A DNA stretch of 64,000 bases from contig JBDKSB010000007.1 in NCBI GenBank assembly GCA_039683095.1, forward strand, positions 1 through 64,000. Direction: 5' to 3'. The stretch's first letter is position 1, and each line of letters begins with the position of its first letter. The notes under the pieces were generated by a model, which ran no database searches, had not been told where the DNA came from, and saw only the letters and a program-made list of their open reading frames with translations. The DNA is from Acidobacteriota bacterium (lineage in GTDB: Bacteria > Acidobacteriota > Aminicenantia > Aminicenantales > Saccharicenantaceae). Below, one piece after another: positions 24,041-32,807 of the stretch. The translations under genes and the position numbers were made by a program.

Positions 24041-25600
24041 ATGATCCAATGTGAAGCACATTTTAAAGAGACCGAAAAGCTCGCCAGACAGATAATCCCA
24101 GCCGATCTTGCTAAATGGCTCCTTTATCATGGATATTATCCCGAGCAATACGTTTTGCCTCCGCCTTTTACGATACAAAAGTTTGATTTATGTTCGGAGC
24201 CCTATTTTAAGGTATCACCGAAGAAGAAGAGTAAGTTCATTCCCGATATATCGGTACTTGAGACTATAGCATTCCCAAAATCCCCTCTTACGGTGAGAGC
24301 TTTTGGAATCATTGAACCCCACATCTACCACGACCTTACTTTTCATATAAGCCGTGAATGGCCGACAATCCTCGACTGCATCTTTAACAATAACCTTCGA
24401 ATCTATTCGTACAGCTTCCCCATACCAGTGACCAGGACGAAGCCCGGACGACTTGGGCGACTACGAGCAGGTCGGATGATTTATGAATTTATCGAGATGG
24501 CCGAGAATGACCTCGTAGGCGAAGCCCATAAATACAAGTATCTTTTTAAAACTGACGTTTCGAATTTCTATGCAACTATTTACACCCATAGCATAGCGTG
24601 GGCACTTCATGGTAAACAGCCCGCACGCGATGACCGTGGCTATTTCAGACTTCTGGGGTCCATAATTGACAAACTATTTCAGAGCGCAAACGATGGAAGG
24701 ACAAATGGCATCGCTGTAGGCCCAGCGATTTGCGACCTCATTTCGGAGGTGGTACTGGCGGCCATCGACAGGCGTTGCTCAGAGATCCTCACCCAACATA
24801 ATTTGGACTTCGTTGGAGCCAGATTCAAAGATGATTATCGTTTTCTATGCAGGTCAGAAGAAGATGTACAAATAATTGCCCGCGCGCTTCAGAAATCCCT
24901 CGGCGAATATAACCTTGCGATTAATGAGGGCAAGTCTGAAATCTCGAACCTTCCAGAAGGAATGTTCCGAGCATGGAAATCTTCCTACCAACATTGGTCT
25001 CTTAGGTACGAAAGAATCATCAATTATCGGTCCTTTGAAACTACTCTACTTTCTGTCCTGAGAATTGACGAACAGTATCCTGGTGGGGGAATTATTGACA
25101 GTTTCCTCAGTGAACTGACCACACGAAAATTTGGCCTTAAACTTGACCTTAACGAATCAGAAGCAAGAAAAGCCTATAGCCTCTTATTACTTCTCAAGCA
25201 GAGAAGAGCCAAGTCATTTCCTTCTATTCTTGCCATTGTCGAAGCCGTGCTCAACAATTACGGAAGCTATCATGTTTTTAGGGAGTATGTTGCCAATTCT
25301 CTCTCCGAGATGCTTGAACGATTATCAGGTGAGCCCGACGAAAACGAATACGACATTATTTGGACGTTCTACTTCTTGTCAGTGGTACTTGGCCGGGCCG
25401 ACACCAAGTTGCCGTCTTCAACAAACCAAGTTGTCCGCTCAATTCTTACGGGTTCGCAATGCTTCCATGACGGTCAGAAGGATTCTGTTCTGTTTAAAAT
25501 GATAACTCATCCTGCGCCAATGAATCACCTTCTCAAACATCTGGCCGTTTTCCATCGCAATAAGACTTCCGACGCGCAAGGCAATCCCGGCCAATGTTGA
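24041..25600 (+). CDS. Reverse transcriptase, Abi/unknown-group (defence) type
   Basis: The 519-residue protein shows the ordered RT motifs. Motif A is KTDVSNFYATIYTHSIAWAL (metal-binding D172), motif B is GIAVGPAICDLISEVVLA (about 223-240), motif C is RFKDDYRFL with the DD pair at 264-265 (FKDD instead of the common YADD), and motif D is LAINEGKSEI (about 292-301). No maturase, endonuclease or retron-type C-terminus is seen; residues 330-500 look all-helical, as in Abi and DRT proteins. The IYTHSI-x-WALHG stretch is, to my knowledge, typical of unknown-group RTs linked to phage defence. ATG 24041 has no Shine-Dalgarno sequence, and an in-frame stop lies just upstream. The gene is AT-richer than the core and lies inside a tRNA-bounded island. 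Confidence 0.8.
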   Translation: MIQCEAHFKETEKLARQIIPADLAKWLLYHGYYPEQYVLPPPFTIQKFDLCSEPYFKVSPKKKSKFIPDISVLETIAFPKSPLTVRAFGIIEPHIYHDLTFHISREWPTILDCIFNNNLRIYSYSFPIPVTRTKPGRLGRLRAGRMIYEFIEMAENDLVGEAHKYKYLFKTDVSNFYATIYTHSIAWALHGKQPARDDRGYFRLLGSIIDKLFQSANDGRTNGIAVGPAICDLISEVVLAAIDRRCSEILTQHNLDFVGARFKDDYRFLCRSEEDVQIIARALQKSLGEYNLAINEGKSEISNLPEGMFRAWKSSYQHWSLRYERIINYRSFETTLLSVLRIDEQYPGGGIIDSFLSELTTRKFGLKLDLNESEARKAYSLLLLLKQRRAKSFPSILAIVEAVLNNYGSYHVFREYVANSLSEMLERLSGEPDENEYDIIWTFYFLSVVLGRADTKLPSSTNQVVRSILTGSQCFHDGQKDSVLFKMITHPAPMNHLLKHLAVFHRNKTSDAQGNPGQC

Positions 25601-25675
25601 CCCTGTCAGATTCTCTCTCCCTCTTTCTGATGTAACATACTTCGGATTGACAAGCCAAGGTCGTTGGCTGTGTAT

Positions 25676-25710
25676 GCGAAGGTTGGGGCTTCGATTCCCC
25701 ACACTCACCC
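25676..25710 (+). repeat. Right attachment-like copy of the tRNA-His 3' end
   Basis: This 35-base copy differs from 21494-21528 at two positions only (25688 and 25700), both in the T-arm stem. No acceptor 5' half or anticodon arm precedes it, so it is not a second tRNA. A small hairpin AGCCAA/TTGGCT lies just before it. It marks the right end of a 4.2-kb integrated unit. Confidence 0.65.
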
Positions 25711-25774
25711 TACTCTGAAACATGCCAAGCCAAGGCTGGTGTAGGGTGGAGTTTGCAATTCGGCATAGGAGGTA

Positions 25775-27060
25775 GGGCCATCGTAAACTCTCTTCAAACG
25801 GCAATCCGAAAGAGAGGAGACGTTTTACTACGATGGCCCAGCCGCATTATAAGTCACCCCTCGAAAAGGCGCTATTGCAGTTCATCACGGAACCGGATCC
25901 GTACCCGGCCATGCTCAAGTGGGTCATGACCGAGATGATGAGGATCGAGGCGGAAGCCAAGGTCGGAGCGGCCAAGGGGAAGCACAGCTCCGAGCGCGCG
26001 ACCTACTTCTCCGGAGCTCGGGCCCGAAGGGTCGATACGAGGCTCGGGACGGTTTATCTTCCCGTCCCCAAGGTCCGGAAGGGCGGCTAGGTGCCGTTCT
26101 TCGTCTCGGAGCGGCGCCGGTCTGAACAAGCCCTGATCGCGGTCGTTCAGGAAGCCTTCGTCAACGGGGTTTCGACCCGGAAGATCGAGCGCCTGGCCGA
26201 CGCGATGGGCATCGAGAACGTCTCGGCTTCTCAGGTCTCGGAGTTCAACAAGGAACTCGATGCCCAAGTCGGGGACTTCAAGGCTCGCCCTCTGGCCGAG
26301 GAGTATCCCTTCCTCTGGATCGACGCCCTCTATCAGAAGGTCCGTGTTGAAGGCCGGGTCGTCTCGGTGGCCGTTATGATCGCCTGTGGGGTCAATCCGG
26401 CCGGTTCTCCAGAGATCCTGGCTGAGGAGCCCATGTTCGACGAATCGGAGGACTCGTGGCGAGTCTTCTTCCGGAAGCTCAAAGCCCGGGGCATGAAGAG
26501 GACAGCCCTGGTTATCTCCGACGCCCACGCCGGGATCCAGGCCGCGGCGCGGAAGGAGTGGCTGGGTGCCTCTTGGCAGCGCTGCAAGGTCCACTTCATG
26601 CGGAACATCCTGGCCAAGGTGCCGCATCGTGAGAAGGCCCGCTTCGCGGCCCATCTGAAGCAGATCTGGCTCGAGCCTGATAAAAAGAGCGCTCGGCGAG
26701 CTGCCGGGGCTCTCATCGACGACTACGGGAAGCGCTTCCCCGAGGCCATCCACTGTCTCGAAGAGGGTCTCGAGGACTCGCTCTCGCTCTATGACTTCCC
26801 GGAGGTCGACAAGAAACGCATCTCCTCGACCAACGGCCAGGAGCGGCTGAACATGGAGATCCGCCGGCGGAGCCGAGTCGTCGGCGTCTTCCCCTCGGTC
26901 GAGAGCTACGTCCGGCTGACGATCTGCTATCTCATCGAATACTCGGAAGACTGGGCGAGTGAACGCAGTTACATCCGGGAGGACAAGGTCCTTGGATCCC
27001 TGGATAGGCTCCATGAACTGACGGCTCAAGCGGCTAACTGAAGTGAGTGAGCGATGGCCC
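25775..27060 (+). mobile_element. IS256-family insertion sequence
   Basis: The 1286-base element is bounded by imperfect inverted repeats starting GGGCCATCG (25775-25783) and ending CGATGGCCC (27052-27060), with about 18 of 25 positions agreeing. Length and single transposase gene fit IS256. No 8-9 base target duplication is visible. Its right end abuts the leading part of an IS110-type element. Confidence 0.75.
25833..27041 (+). pseudogene. IS256-family transposase interrupted by an amber codon
   Basis: Mutator-type DDE transposases cut and paste DNA. The frame is open over 402 codons except for one TAG at 26088-26090 (residue 86), where related proteins usually have Tyr in a KVRKG-x-(Y)-P-F region. 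Downstream the DDE residues are present: D in LWIDALYQKV, D in VISDAHAG, and E in TNGQERLN. A GTG directly after the TAG could start a shorter protein lacking the N-terminal part. The single-base lesion suggests recent decay or a sequencing error. Confidence 0.85.
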
Positions 27061-27126
27061 CGAAGTTGGTAATATGAAAGCGCTGCTGCCTCGGAATGCG
27101 TAAGATAAGACGCAAGGAGGTGCAGC

Positions 27127-28213
27127 ATGAACCGGTACTTTGGGTGTGATGCCCACAAGAGGTATTCGATTTTCACTTCTGTTGACGAGACTGGCAATGT
27201 CGGGCCGTACGTTAGAGTTGAGAACCAACGGTCTTTGTTTCGCGGGTATCTTAAGGAGATCCCGCCACGGTCTCAGATCGCTGTGGAGACCGTGGGCAAC
27301 TGGTATTGGATGGTGGATGAGATGGAACAAGCCGGCCATATCCCGTTGCTGACGAACGCGGGGAAGGCCAAGGCCATGATGGGGCAGATCAACAAGACCG
27401 ATAAGCTCGATGCTAAGGGACTGGCTCTCTTGCTCCGGAATGGGACGCTTCCTTCGATCTGGATCCCACCCGGAGAGCTCCGCGACCAACGGGAACTGCC
27501 TCGGACGAGGATGACGCTCGTTCGGATACGGACGATGCTCAAGAACAGGATTCATGCAACCCTGTCCAAGTATGCGATTGAGATCGATGAGGTCTGTGAT
27601 GTGTTCGGGGTTACCGGACGCAGGCTCTTAGGGGAACGGATTCGGGAGCTTCCTCCCCAGACCCATCACTCCGTTGAGAAGCAGCTCGAGCTTCTCGATG
27701 ATGTCGAAGACCAGATTAAAGAGAGCGAACGACAGATCAAAGCGGTTGTTCAAGAGACTCCGGCGATCCAGCTTCTCATGTCGCTTCCCGGTGTGGGGAT
27801 GATCTTGGCCATCGTGATCGCTATGGAAGTCGGAGATGTGGCCAGGTTTTGCGGGCCCGATAGGCTGGCCAGTTATGCCGGCACAGTCCCGCGAGTTAAA
27901 GCAAGCGGGGGTAAGGTCTTCCTCGGCCGGGTGAGACCCGACGTCAATCGTTATCTCAAGTGGGCCTATATCGAGGCGGCTAACACCATCGTCCTCTTCC
28001 ACAAGCGTTGGACCGGCCGCCACGTCATCAGCCTTTATATGAGACTTCGGGAAAAGAGAGGCCATGCCAAGGCTGTTCGTCGCCGTGGCCAGACATCTCG
28101 CCGAAGCGACCTACTGGGTCCTGAAAAAAGGAGAGTCCTATAGAGAAAGAAACTTAGGAAGGCCTGTTTTCGTCCACCCGGGAGCAAGCGCGATAGTTCG
28201 CATGAGCCGATGA
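27127..28213 (+). pseudogene. IS110-family transposase with a late frameshift
   Basis: IS110 enzymes join a RuvC-like DEDD domain to a C-terminal serine domain and are guided by a bridge RNA. Visible are FGCDAHK (first Asp), IAVETVGNW (Glu), KTDKLDAKGLA (Asp pair), PGVGMILA and the serine motif SYAGTVPRVKASGG. As read, the protein stops at 28143 with an aberrant tail. Removing one C near 28079 restores the family ending VAVARHLAEATYWVLKKGESY and a stop at 28211-28213. A good AAGGAGG precedes the ATG. The left flank is only 66 bases before an IS256 copy, so any upstream bridge-RNA region was probably lost or split. Confidence 0.85.
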
Positions 28214-28252
28214 GTCTCGTAAATTGGATGCGACACTCACCGGGGGAGATGC
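28144..28252. other. Right flank of the IS110 element
   Basis: The first 70 bases complete the frame-restored transposase end. The rest (28214-28330 overall) contains short inverted repeats but no gene. In the IS1111 branch the bridge RNA lies downstream of the transposase, so this flank is a candidate, but I cannot define the element end. Confidence 0.3.
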
Positions 28253-28615
28253 TCATGCCGTTAAGACGGCGCATACATGCATCTGACGAAACGGGCTAAG
28301 AGCTCTGGACGAAACGAGTGCCTTTAAAAAGGAGGCAAGATAAAGAAAGTAACTCCCCGTTGACGCAGCGCTTTCATACATGCGAACATCAGTTGACACG
28401 GCCGTGGCTAGAGCCCAATGTTCCTTCTCTTGTGCCTTCAGGACGTAATCCACATAGCCTATGGTTAAAAGAATGCCCAGCAGGGTTGTGGTCAGGTTTA
28501 TGAACAATCCGCGCCAAGGAACCAAGATGGCCAAGACAAACGCGGCCGCAACCATGAGAGCAAGGGGCTTGATGAGTTTCTTCCATAAAGAATGGGGGAA
28601 CATTTTTATGGGCAT
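28253..28615 (-). pseudogene. Two-helix membrane protein, probably truncated by the IS110 insertion
   Basis: ATG 28615 is preceded by GGGAGGAGG. The 120-residue product has two adjacent membrane segments (about 16-35 and 38-58), then a short charged tail with VLKAQEKEHWALATAVSTDVRMYESA. The last 20-30 residues are read from sequence that looks like the IS110 right flank, so the original C-terminus seems replaced. The family is not recognised. It is the last gene of a minus-strand array of unknown genes. Confidence 0.45.
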
Positions 28616-28681
28616 CCCTTGCCTCCTCCCACTGAGACTCCCTTGCCCCTCCGAGCGCCTATCTCTACGAGGCGCGATCAT
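28616..28681 (-). repeat. Recurrent leader, copy A
   Basis: Read on the minus strand, this gap carries GATCGCGCCTCGTAGAGATA, then GGCGCTCGGAGGGGC and a purine-rich ribosome site. GCGCCT and AGGCGC can pair. Related leaders lie before the genes starting at 33351 and 32807. The gap runs from the stop of one gene to the start of the next. Confidence 0.5.
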
Positions 28682-28687
28682 CCGCCT

Positions 28688-29284
28688 TCACCGGCGTAAA
28701 AAGAAGCATCCGAGTCCAACAAAAAGCAGAATGATCCCGATCCCAACGATAGGTTTATATGGAATGTATGCCACGCGGTCCTGCATAACCCACACATCCT
28801 TCATCTCGTTCTTCTTAAGCTCCTCCAACAACTCCTCAATCTTCGACAAGTCTCGTATCTGCTCTTCATCAAGTAGGGCTTTAAGCGGATACGCATCTTC
28901 TAATTCTTGCAGAATTTCCCTCTCTCTCTTTTCTCCTTTCAAGGCTGAGATATACTCGTCATACGAAAGGTCAGAAAATTTCTTTTTCCAGTAATTGTAT
29001 GAATCTCGATTTGGTTCCATTTTAAAAAACGTCCTCGGACTAGCCGCGTAAGATCCCCGGACCAAAGGCGCACGTAGATATAGAATAAGATTACTTATTC
29101 TATCTCTGGGTATTGTTAGTTCATTAAGAATCCCAATTTCTTTGGAATTGAGTTTTCGCTCAACCTTCCTGATATGAAAGGCCAGCTTGATTTTTCCGTT
29201 TTCTTGAAAGAAATAGGTTGATAATGGCAGTCCAACACCGACCAGAATTATGAGCAGTCCGAGCCTTTTCTTGCCAGTCATCAT
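28688..29284 (-). CDS. Membrane protein of unknown function
   Basis: The 198-residue product has a membrane segment at each end (about 8-26 and 178-195). The mainly helical, highly charged middle includes a stretch of acidic repeats (EELLEELKKNE). GAGGAGGGT precedes two consecutive ATG codons (29284, 29281); either could serve. No family is recognised. It belongs to the minus-strand array and has its own leader, shared with the gene starting at 36252. Confidence 0.6.
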   Translation of the reverse strand: MMTGKKRLGLLIILVGVGLPLSTYFFQENGKIKLAFHIRKVERKLNSKEIGILNELTIPRDRISNLILYLRAPLVRGSYAASPRTFFKMEPNRDSYNYWKKKFSDLSYDEYISALKGEKREREILQELEDAYPLKALLDEEQIRDLSKIEELLEELKKNEMKDVWVMQDRVAYIPYKPIVGIGIILLFVGLGCFFLRR

Positions 29285-29303
29285 ACCCTCCTCGCCAACT
29301 CTA

Positions 29304-29357
29304 GCTAACTTTTATCCTAACAAAACAGGCACAACCTATGCAATCCACTTTTCCGCC
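29304..29357 (-). repeat. Recurrent leader of the second type, copy 1
   Basis: On the minus strand it begins GGCGGAAAAG and ends GTTTTGTTAGGATAAAAGTT, just before the ribosome site of the gene starting at 29284. A close relative (36265-36322) precedes an unrelated gene. The IS21 element is inserted 38 bases upstream. Confidence 0.5.
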
Positions 29358-29538
29358 GCCTCTGCTGGTCGATCTCGGGCCGAGTAAGGATTTGTGTCCA
29401 GAGGCGTGGTAATTTACGAGCGGATCGGCGCATAGATTTACGAGTTGGGCCAGCGGTCTTGGGCCGGCTTGAAGGTTCTCCGCAGGCCGGTGTTGTAGCA
29501 TCCTTCTCTTTCATCTTCGAGACGGAGAGGAGAGAGGG

Positions 29539-30785
29539 ATGGCGCAGAAGAGACTCACCCTCGACGAGGCGGACTTCATTATGAAGCTGGACGAAGTAGG
29601 ATTTTCCAACTCGGAGATCGCCCGTAAGCTCGGGGTGACGGAAGGAGCGATTCGGTACCGGATCAAGCGTCAAGCTTCCAGGGAGCCCGACGGCGGACGA
29701 GTAAGCCCTCGGATCTCGATCCCTTCCGGGAGTGGATCGGAGCCTGGATCGCGGATTATGAGGACAGCCGGCGCCGGCCGACACTTCGGCTCCTGGAGCA
29801 GATGCTGAGGGAGCATCACGGCTACCGGCGCTCCTATGACGCCCTACGGCGCTATGTCCGGAAGCGCTTCCCGGAGTTCTGGAAGAAGGGGGCCCGGGTG
29901 AGGCTGGAGACGCCGCCCGGCAAGCTTCTGTTCGTCGACTGGAAGGAAGACATCCAGGTCCAGCTCGGCGCGGCGGGCGCCTGGGCGCTGGTGCAGGCGC
30001 TGTGCTTCGTGCTGGGCTTCAGCCGGAAGACCGTGGTCTGGTTTTCGTTCCATAAGGACCTTTCGAGCTTCCTCACGGGTCATCAGGCGGCGTTCCGCGA
30101 GTACGGAGGACTGCCGGAGGCCATCCGCCCCGACTGTCTCCGTTCGGCAGTCCGGGTCTGGCGCGGCGCGGCTTCGGCCTTGAACGAACGCTACCGCAAG
30201 TACCTCGAGCCTCTTGGCGTGATCGTGCTCCCGGCCAGGCCCGGGGCTCCCGAGGATAAGGGCAAGATCGAGAAGCGGATCCTGGATCTGTTCTCGCTGC
30301 TGGATCTTCGCCATCGCGTTTATCGGGATCTGGATGATCTCCAAGCCCGGGCTGGTATGGTGCTGGCGGAGTCGGAGAGCACTTGGCGTTCCGGCGCGAC
30401 GGGCTTCTCGGTCGTCCGGAGCTTCGAGTACGAGACGGCCTATCTCCGGCCGCTGCCGGCGCACTTTCCGGCGCTTCCGGTCAAGGAGTCGCGGACCCGG
30501 GCCCGCCGAGACGGCACGGTCTTCTTTGACGGCAACTGGTACCAAGTCCCGGGTCTGTACCGTGACCGGGCGGTTCTCTGCCGGCACACGGGCCACGAGA
30601 TCCTCATCGATCACGAGGGCGCGGAGATCGGCCGGTTCGCAGCTCTGCCCCAAGCCCGGGGCATGGTCCGCCTCTCTGTCCAGGCGCTCGAGGACCCCGC
30701 CGTCCATCTGAGCGAGAGGGTCAGGATGTGGGGCCTCGAAGTAGCCCGGCGCCAGGTCCAGATCTATCACGAGGTGAGCCGATGA
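29539..30785 (+). pseudogene. istA: IS21 transposase IstA with a frameshift
   Basis: IstA is the DDE transposase of IS21. The N-terminal helix-turn-helix (MAQKRLTLDEADFIM then NSEIARKLGVTEGAIRYRI) is in one frame. The rest continues in the -1 frame: FREWIGAWIADYED, then LLFVDWKEDIQVQL with the first Asp, and PGAPEDKGKIEKRI with the Glu region. The shift falls between about 29690 and 29720 and no classical slippery heptamer is visible, so decay is more likely than programmed frameshifting. The gene end overlaps istB by four bases (ATGA). Confidence 0.85.
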
Positions 30786-31543
30786 AGCTTCAGGCGATCG
30801 AGCGGAACATGGAGATGCTGAAGCTGGTGCATACCCGGGGCTGTGTGGCCGAGCTTCTCGAGGAGGCCTCGCGGGAGAAGCGCGGCCCCTTGGAGTTTTT
30901 CGACAGGCTCCTGGCGATGGAGGTGGAAGCCAGGGAAGAGCGACGCATCGCCGCCTCGCTCAAGGTCTCGGGCCTGCCGCGGGGGATGCGCCTCGAGTCG
31001 TTCGACTATCTCTTCCAGCCGGCAGTCGAGAAGGCCCGAGTGGAGTTCCTGGGGACGAGCGACTATATCCGGCGGGCGGAGAACGTCCTGCTGTTCGGGC
31101 CGCCGGGCGTGCGCAAGTCGCATCTGGCGGTCGGGCTGGGCGTCCGGGCCGTCGAGCACGGCTTCAGCGTCATCTACTACACCGTCGAGGAACTTCTCCA
31201 GCAGCTGAAGCGCCGAGCCGAGATCCCCGTGGCCAAGCAGCGGGGTCGGGCCTATGTTAAGTGCAGCCTGGTCGTGGTCGACGAGCTCGGCTATCAGACG
31301 CTCGACCGGACGGAAACGCATCTGTTCTTCCAGTTCATCTCGGTCCGGTACATGAAGGGCTCGACGATCATCACCTCGAACCGCTCGGTCAAGGACTGGG
31401 TCCAGATCTTCGCCGGTGACGAGATGGCCGCGACCGCCATCCTGGACCGCCTCTTCCACAAGGCCCACATCTTCAACATCGACGGGCACAGCTACCGGCT
31501 GAAGGACTTCAACCAGGCTTTGAAGGGAGCGCCCCTGGAATGA
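30782..31543 (+). CDS. istB: IS21 helper ATPase IstB (Walker A altered)
   Basis: IstB is a DnaC-like AAA+ ATPase that chooses target DNA and activates IstA. The 253-residue product has the Walker A region at 106-113 reading GPPGVRKS, where the family has GxGKS. The glycine before lysine is Arg111, explained by one G-to-C change. Walker B LVVVDELGYQTLD and the sensor region STIITSNRSVKDW are intact. The Arg replacement should disturb the P-loop, so this copy may be inactive. Confidence 0.9.
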   Translation: MKLQAIERNMEMLKLVHTRGCVAELLEEASREKRGPLEFFDRLLAMEVEAREERRIAASLKVSGLPRGMRLESFDYLFQPAVEKARVEFLGTSDYIRRAENVLLFGPPGVRKSHLAVGLGVRAVEHGFSVIYYTVEELLQQLKRRAEIPVAKQRGRAYVKCSLVVVDELGYQTLDRTETHLFFQFISVRYMKGSTIITSNRSVKDWVQIFAGDEMAATAILDRLFHKAHIFNIDGHSYRLKDFNQALKGAPLE

Positions 31544-31617
31544 GCTGGTTCCAGTGCCCCCAAGGCCTCGTAAAAGTAAGCGCCGATTTACCTCGTAAAT
31601 CTACACGCCGATTGACA

Positions 31618-31913
31618 ATACTTTAATAAAAAAAGAATGATGGTAAGTGACTGTCCCGCCTGATGTTACGGCGACTCGGCAGGGTCAGTCATGGAGTTAT
31701 TAATGATCAGAGGCAGGGGCCTGGGAGTAGCGGGCTGGGAACGGGAGTGCGTGCCCCATAGGCGGATTCAACACCGCCTCGATTACCGCCCGTTTCTTGC
31801 TATCGGATTCTCTCCACACACAGTTCCCCGCTCGGATCGCGTTCCCAAGTTCCGGCAGGATGGTCAGCTGAAACCAGCAGTATTGTTTTCCTATTGCTCT
31901 TTGCTGACTAGTA
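31618..31913. other. Gene-poor stretch right of IS21
   Basis: I see no supported gene in these 296 bases. A 102-codon plus-strand frame crossing the region (31691-31999) has no ribosome site, an unlikely composition and overlaps a better minus-strand gene. No clear repeat or terminator was found. Confidence 0.4.
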
Positions 31914-32234
31914 TTACCTCAAACTCAAGAAGAACCCTATTAGCATCAAAAGAATTGCGAGGATTGGTAAGTCCCCTACTACCCTGCGACGCCACTTAGC
32001 ACGGTTTTCCATGAGCTTCCAGAACACAGGGTCCTTTTGCATCCTGTTAACAATCTCAAGTTCTTTCGCTCTGGCTTCGAAATCAAACAGCTTCTTTCCT
32101 CCCGTCAGTTTATAGAAGAATCTCTGCTCCGGAGGCAGTCCTTTCCAATCGCTGACATACTTTCCCCAAAACACGTTGACGCTCAGCAGGATTGATCCAG
32201 CAGTTAAGCAGAGTAGTCCTATGTTCTGACGCAA
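31914..32234 (-). CDS. Small two-helix membrane protein
   Basis: The 106-residue product has membrane segments at about 5-23 and 86-104 with a charged middle (FEARAKELEIVNRMQKDPVF). It starts with TTG at 32234, directly after the stop of the preceding gene, so translation is probably coupled. The helix-middle-helix layout resembles the 198-residue protein at 28688-29284, though no sequence similarity is obvious. The function is unknown. Confidence 0.5.
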   Translation of the reverse strand: MRQNIGLLCLTAGSILLSVNVFWGKYVSDWKGLPPEQRFFYKLTGGKKLFDFEARAKELEIVNRMQKDPVFWKLMENRAKWRRRVVGDLPILAILLMLIGFFLSLR

Positions 32235-32807
32235 TTACTTTTCCTTATTATGCGTCAGCAGTGCTACCGCAACTGGCATTTCGTCTTTTGCCAGTTCTAT
32301 TAGAGGATTACCTATTCCTTCTTTTCTATTACCTTCTCTCATCTTCACCAAGAGAAGTTGGCACATAGTTTTTGCCTTCCCGTCTGGCATTTCGCCAATT
32401 ATTTTTTCGATATACTTGGTCTCCGATACAGGATAGAACAGTTGTATTAGCAGAGTGGTAAGATCATCTTCCATCTTCTTGATCTCGCCAATACTAACCA
32501 GTATACGTCTTGTCTCGCCGACACTCATTCCGCTCAACTTTTCTATCGAAGCCTGTATTTCATTCGTGGCCTTCTCTCTATATTCGTAAAACTGGCTCTT
32601 CTCGAAATCTAGCCGGGCCTTTTCTTCTCCCATCTTTGAAAATGATTTTATTTTGTCCGGGTCATAAACTGAGAGAAGGGCGCAAGCGCGGTCAAAATCT
32701 CCTTTAAGGTTTCCGATCTTAGACCTCTGATGAAAGTAAATGACAATAAGGCCGATAAGATAGAGGATCGGAAAGACGATATTACCGAGTATGACTGATA
32801 AACTCAT
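32235..32807 (-). CDS. Membrane-anchored helical protein of unknown function
   Basis: The 190-residue protein has one N-terminal membrane segment (about 5-25) and then a long helical, charged cytosolic part with coiled-coil character (EKARLDFEKSQFYEYREKA). GGGGAGG lies about 9 bases before ATG 32807, at the end of a recurrent leader. It is followed without a gap by the gene at 31914. No family is recognised. Confidence 0.6.
   Translation of the reverse strand: MSLSVILGNIVFPILYLIGLIVIYFHQRSKIGNLKGDFDRACALLSVYDPDKIKSFSKMGEEKARLDFEKSQFYEYREKATNEIQASIEKLSGMSVGETRRILVSIGEIKKMEDDLTTLLIQLFYPVSETKYIEKIIGEMPDGKAKTMCQLLLVKMREGNRKEGIGNPLIELAKDEMPVAVALLTHNKEK

Larger units (their letters stand above)
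29395..31617 (+). mobile_element. IS21-family insertion sequence
   Basis: The 2223-base element has 26-base terminal inverted repeats, both starting TGTC and ending ATTTACGAG or TTTACGAG (29395-29420 and 31592-31617). A second inner repeat set, CGG(A)TCGGCGCATAGATTTACGAG at 29421 and its partner at 31567-31590, gives the multiple terminal repeats typical of IS21. It carries istA and istB. No target duplication is visible. It interrupts the minus-strand array between the genes at 29284 and 31914. Confidence 0.85.

Noticed and set aside
24041-25600. Retron or group II intron RT
   Set aside because: No retron-type C-terminal motif, no maturase/HNH domain and no intron-like RNA ends were found. 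Motif A resembles Abi/unknown-group RTs more.
25671-25710. Second tRNA-His gene
   Set aside because: Only the T arm and 3' acceptor side are present; there is no 5' acceptor, D arm or anticodon stem. It fits an attachment-site copy.
29690-29720. Programmed -1 frameshift in istA
   Set aside because: No slippery heptamer or downstream pseudoknot is apparent, and the neighbouring istB is also damaged, so decay is more likely.
31691-31999. 102-codon plus-strand frame right of IS21
   Set aside because: No ribosome site, odd composition, and overlap with a more plausible minus-strand membrane protein gene.
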